Part shown: piece by piece, positions 24,919 through 27,372 of the stretch
Numbering within the stretch: the first letter of the stretch is position 1
Layout: the number at the start of each line of letters is the position of its first letter
From: an uncultured Prevotella sp.
GTDB lineage: Bacteria; Bacteroidota; Bacteroidia; Bacteroidales; Bacteroidaceae
Assembly: GCA_900769275.1 (NCBI GenBank)
Contig: CAAGGA010000021.1
Location: 1 to 27,372 of the forward strand
Reading direction: 5' to 3'
DNA: 27,372 nucleotides
The notes under the pieces: model-generated
Seen by the model: only the letters and a program-made list of their open reading frames with translations
Databases searched by the model: none
Told to the model about the DNA's origin: nothing
Made by a program: the position numbers and the translations under genes

Positions 24919-25878
24919 TTATTTTCCACGTGCCTTATTGAAAAAATCTACCATCTTCTTGAGGTTTTCCTCGGAATACATATTGAATCCGTGTCCTCCC
25001 TCTGGCTGGAAGATGCAGTCTATGCCCTTGACATCATTCTTGGTGAGGCAGTCCCATAGTTCCTTTCCCTGACAGCAGGGCACTACATTGTCCTTTTCAC
25101 CATGACATACCATGATGGGCACGGTAGCATCATTAATGAAATATACTGGAGAGAGAAGTCTGTAAGCATCTTCGTTGCCTTGGTATGGGAAGCCCATGAG
25201 CTGGTCTTCCGGTGCAGGATGCTGCTTCTTTACTCCGTCACAGTCCATATTCATGAGGTCAATAGGTCCTGACCACTCACAGCAGGCATTGACAACACTG
25301 CTCATATCGGTATATTCACCGAGCGAACCCTCAATGTCTGTCTCCGTCCTGCCAAGTCCTGCCACCTTCACACCATTCGTTGCAGCACAGAGGGAAGCGA
25401 GATGAGCACCACTGGAGAAACCGGAAGTACCGATGAAATCGGCATCAAAGCCATATTTCTCCGCATTGCCGCGCACCCAGCGCACCACTGCCTTGATGTC
25501 ATTAATCTGTGCCGGGTACTTCGCATCATTGCTGCTGCGATGATTGGGACATACTATGGCATAGCCGGCATCGAGCAAGGCTGCACAGATGGTGTTGATG
25601 TCAGCCCACCCCTTGCTGTTGTTGCTGAACCAAGCAGAGCCATAGATGTGGATGATGACGGGATAACCCTTCTCCGGCTTCGCCGTTTTCGGGATATAAA
25701 CGTCGAGGGTGTGATAGGCCTGAGCATCGCCTGCATAGTTGATGTCTGCAATTTTTTCCGCATACTGCGCCTGTCTGTCACTCTGTTGATTACCTCCAAA
25801 ACCGAAGTTCTGGGCATTGGCTGTCAGCGAAAACAGGGCAGACAGGAGGATGAGGGATAGTTTTCTCTTTGTCTTCAT
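24919..25878 (-). CDS. secreted alpha/beta-hydrolase esterase (xylan side-group type)
   Basis: This 319-residue alpha/beta hydrolase probably removes acetyl or feruloyl esters from xylan. The signal peptide spans about 1-23. A low-complexity FGFGGNQQSDRQ stretch follows. The catalytic triad is visible: Ser155 in GFSSG, Asp263 in CHGEKDNVVP, and His296 in PEGGHGF. The usual HGGGW oxyanion loop of HSL/BD-FAE-like esterases is replaced by HIYGSAW near 77-83. Text such as AYHTLDVYIP and PVIIHIYGSAWF is typical of bifunctional feruloyl/acetyl esterases placed in xylan clusters. Many cysteines are present in the C-terminal half, so disulfides are possible. It lies between the esterase fusion and a GH43 gene. 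The fold and triad are firm and the ester specificity is inferred. Confidence 0.88.
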   Translation of the reverse strand: MKTKRKLSLILLSALFSLTANAQNFGFGGNQQSDRQAQYAEKIADINYAGDAQAYHTLDVYIPKTAKPEKGYPVIIHIYGSAWFSNNSKGWADINTICAALLDAGYAIVCPNHRSSNDAKYPAQINDIKAVVRWVRGNAEKYGFDADFIGTSGFSSGAHLASLCAATNGVKVAGLGRTETDIEGSLGEYTDMSSVVNACCEWSGPIDLMNMDCDGVKKQHPAPEDQLMGFPYQGNEDAYRLLSPVYFINDATVPIMVCHGEKDNVVPCCQGKELWDCLTKNDVKGIDCIFQPEGGHGFNMYSEENLKKMVDFFNKARGK

Positions 25879-25945
25879 GCGAATATCGATTTATTAACGT
25901 GATGATTTGCAGTGGTTTTCCTGTCTGGAGGGGCATTCTTTCTCA

Positions 25946-25966
25946 CTCTTCGACCTGGTCGAAGAG
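25946..25966. repeat. CTTCGACCTGGTCGAAG palindrome, copy 3
   Basis: A perfect palindrome with 10-base arms around a central T (CTCTTCGACC and its inverse). It starts 29 bases after the stop codon of the fusion esterase (minus strand), in the gap before the stand-alone esterase. The bases to its left (TTCTTTCTCACTCTT) resemble the polypyrimidine repeat near copy 1. Confidence 0.75.
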
Positions 25967-25995
25967 CACCTTGCTTCGGGGTTTGAGCGTGGTGA

Positions 25996-27342
25996 TTACT
26001 TCATCTTCCCGTTCTTCTCGATAGTCCACTTGTCACGTTTGAGGATGCCGCAGTCGCTGCCCTGGAACATCTTGGCAGCCTCCTTGCTGCCTTTCAGCTG
26101 CCAGTCGAGCCAGGCAATGGCAGGAAAACGGAACTCACCTCCGTGTGGCTGGCGGTAAGTACCTCCGTGACCGACAGGGTAATTGATGGCAACGGCAGGC
26201 ACATGCTGTATGCGCCGGAAGTCATCCATACCATTCTCGTATGCAATATCCTCCTTGCCACCAAGTATATAGATAATAGGACCATGGATTTTCTTCAACT
26301 GCTCCTTACCGGGCATTGGCATACCGGGCATTGCTATGGAAGCATCCTTGAACAGACCGCTGTTCATTATCATGTAAGTAGTGATGCGCTTGTCGGCACA
26401 GTTGTGGAGAGTCTGGAGACCGCCGCACGACATTCCTGCCGCACATATTGCCTTAGTGTTCACCTTTCCGTATAGAGGACTGTCCTTATCTGTGTTCTGC
26501 GCAATGGCCCAGTCGATGGATTCTATCTGCTGCTGCGCCGTAGAACGCTCGCCATCGTATGGCTTTTCCTCCATTGGAATGAAGCCCGTGGCTATCACGA
26601 GGTAACCTTGTGACGCTATCTCGTTAAGGAACTTGAAGTGCTCCCAAGGGGAATTGACGCACGCTCCGTTACCCCAGACGAGTACAGGGAGAGGATTCTT
26701 CTTGCTGAAAGCGGAGAGATCCTGCGGCATGAAGACGGTGTGCTCCGGCAGACCGCATATCTCCTGCATGACAGCCTTGTGCTTTCCCGTTCCTCCCTCC
26801 TCGACAACGAGCGACCGGAGCACGTCTCCTTTCCTGAGAGGTGTCATCTGCCACCAGTCGAAATTGAAGAGATTCTTCTTCTGCATCTTGCCTGCCTTGA
26901 AGACAAAGTACAGGTCATGCTTTCCTGTCACCAACTCAAGAGGGGTGGAGAACTCCCTATACTTGAACTCAGTGTTGGAAACATCAACCTTTCCGATAAG
27001 CTTTCCCCCGATGGAATCGATGCGTATCTCCATCGTTCCGCCGTAGAGAAGGGCGGAGCAGGAGGCTGTAAACCGAGAAGCACCATTGGCGAAATCCACT
27101 CCTTTCACGAGGATGTACTCGCCATCATCAATGTCGGTGACAAAGAGAGTGGGATTCCATGGACCTGAAGGGTTCTGTCTTGTAGTGCGAAGACCGTAAC
27201 CCCACGCCATCGTCTCTGCCTCTACACGGCGGTAAGGGTCGAAAGAGCCTACCTGACTGAGCTTGCAATGGAGGAAATAAGGCAGTTCCTGAATGGTTCC
27301 GTCAGCGTTATATGTCATCTCTGCCGCAGAATCGCTGCGCCG
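25996..27342 (-). CDS. GH43 remnant-CBM6-esterase fusion, 5' end missing
   Basis: The gene is cut by the contig edge, with 449 codons present up to 27342. The first residues (SDSAAEMTYNADGTIQELP) match the usual last strand of a GH43 propeller leading into a CBM6-like beta-sandwich (about 45-175 of the visible frame; ETMAWGYGL ... FNFDWWQMTPL). An alpha/beta-hydrolase domain follows, with nucleophile Ser in AAGMSCGG, Asp in GGKEDIAYENG and His in VGHGGTY. So a debranching glycosidase, a binding module and an esterase share one chain, presumably to remove acyl and arabinosyl side groups together. The apparent GTG start at 27357 is adapter sequence and must not be used. It is the first visible gene of the enzyme cluster. 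The esterase family is not one I can number. Confidence 0.85.
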   Translation of the reverse strand, partial: RRSDSAAEMTYNADGTIQELPYFLHCKLSQVGSFDPYRRVEAETMAWGYGLRTTRQNPSGPWNPTLFVTDIDDGEYILVKGVDFANGASRFTASCSALLYGGTMEIRIDSIGGKLIGKVDVSNTEFKYREFSTPLELVTGKHDLYFVFKAGKMQKKNLFNFDWWQMTPLRKGDVLRSLVVEEGGTGKHKAVMQEICGLPEHTVFMPQDLSAFSKKNPLPVLVWGNGACVNSPWEHFKFLNEIASQGYLVIATGFIPMEEKPYDGERSTAQQQIESIDWAIAQNTDKDSPLYGKVNTKAICAAGMSCGGLQTLHNCADKRITTYMIMNSGLFKDASIAMPGMPMPGKEQLKKIHGPIIYILGGKEDIAYENGMDDFRRIQHVPAVAINYPVGHGGTYRQPHGGEFRFPAIAWLDWQLKGSKEAAKMFQGSDCGILKRDKWTIEKNGKMK

Positions 27343-27372
27343 AGATCGGAAGAGCACACGTCTGAACTCCAG
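27343..27372. other. Illumina sequencing adapter contamination
   Basis: All 30 bases, starting AGATCGGAAGAGC and ending GAACTCCAG, match the standard TruSeq read-through adapter. They are not genomic. They add a false start and five false residues to the terminal gene, and mark this end as a short-read assembly artefact. Confidence 0.97.

Noticed and set aside
27343..27357. GTG start codon of the terminal gene at 27357
   Set aside because: It lies inside adapter sequence. The true gene continues beyond the contig edge.

Overview
The window looks like a contig from a Prevotella-like member of the Bacteroidota. The signs are SusC/SusD proteins, Bacteroidota-type -7 boxes (TAnnTTTG), weak or absent Shine-Dalgarno sequences, modular xylan-degrading enzymes with signal peptides, and AT-rich intergenic repeats. 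All 12 confident protein genes lie on the minus strand, so transcription runs from the right end to the left. The last 30 bases (27343-27372) match the Illumina TruSeq read-through adapter, so the right end is a short-read assembly edge and not genome sequence.

Layout in the direction of transcription. (1) 27342 to 11665 is a xylan/arabinoxylan depolymerisation cluster of seven genes: a 5'-truncated CBM6-like/esterase protein with a GH43 remnant, a stand-alone esterase, a GH43, a large modular GH10 xylanase, a GH43-CBM6-GH8 fusion, a GH3 beta-xylosidase with a PA14 insert, and a GH43 of subfamily-12 type. It ends at a 16-bp hairpin (11569-11614). The GH10 gene probably has its own promoter. 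(2) 11465 to 6810 is a three-gene unit: an unknown exported protein, an Oar-like TonB-dependent receptor without a SusD partner, and a secreted glycerophosphodiester phosphodiesterase. It is followed by a large inverted repeat. (3) 6809 to 5765 is about 1 kb without a convincing gene. It holds degenerate repeats, a plus-strand promoter/terminator pair that may make a small RNA, and the susC promoter. (4) 5764 to 284 is a susC-susD pair ending in a terminator near 191-229.

A plausible working model: SusC/SusD bind and import xylo-oligosaccharides at the outer membrane. GH10 cuts xylan chains. Esterases remove acetyl or feruloyl groups. GH43 enzymes remove arabinose or xylose, the GH8 module trims xylose from reducing ends, and GH3 finishes the oligosaccharides to xylose. 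No regulator (such as a hybrid two-component system), inner-membrane transporter or xylose catabolic gene is visible. Whether susCD serves this enzyme cluster is inferred from proximity.

The most unusual features are the multi-domain fusions, a GH10 carrying an autotransporter-like beta-solenoid, several families of intergenic repeats (two nested inverted-repeat arrays, three copies of a palindrome, one polypyrimidine tandem array), a likely gene remnant with an in-frame stop, and the candidate small RNA. I see no CRISPR array, tRNA, rRNA, transposase, phage gene or defence system. I found no wholly new system that I can defend.
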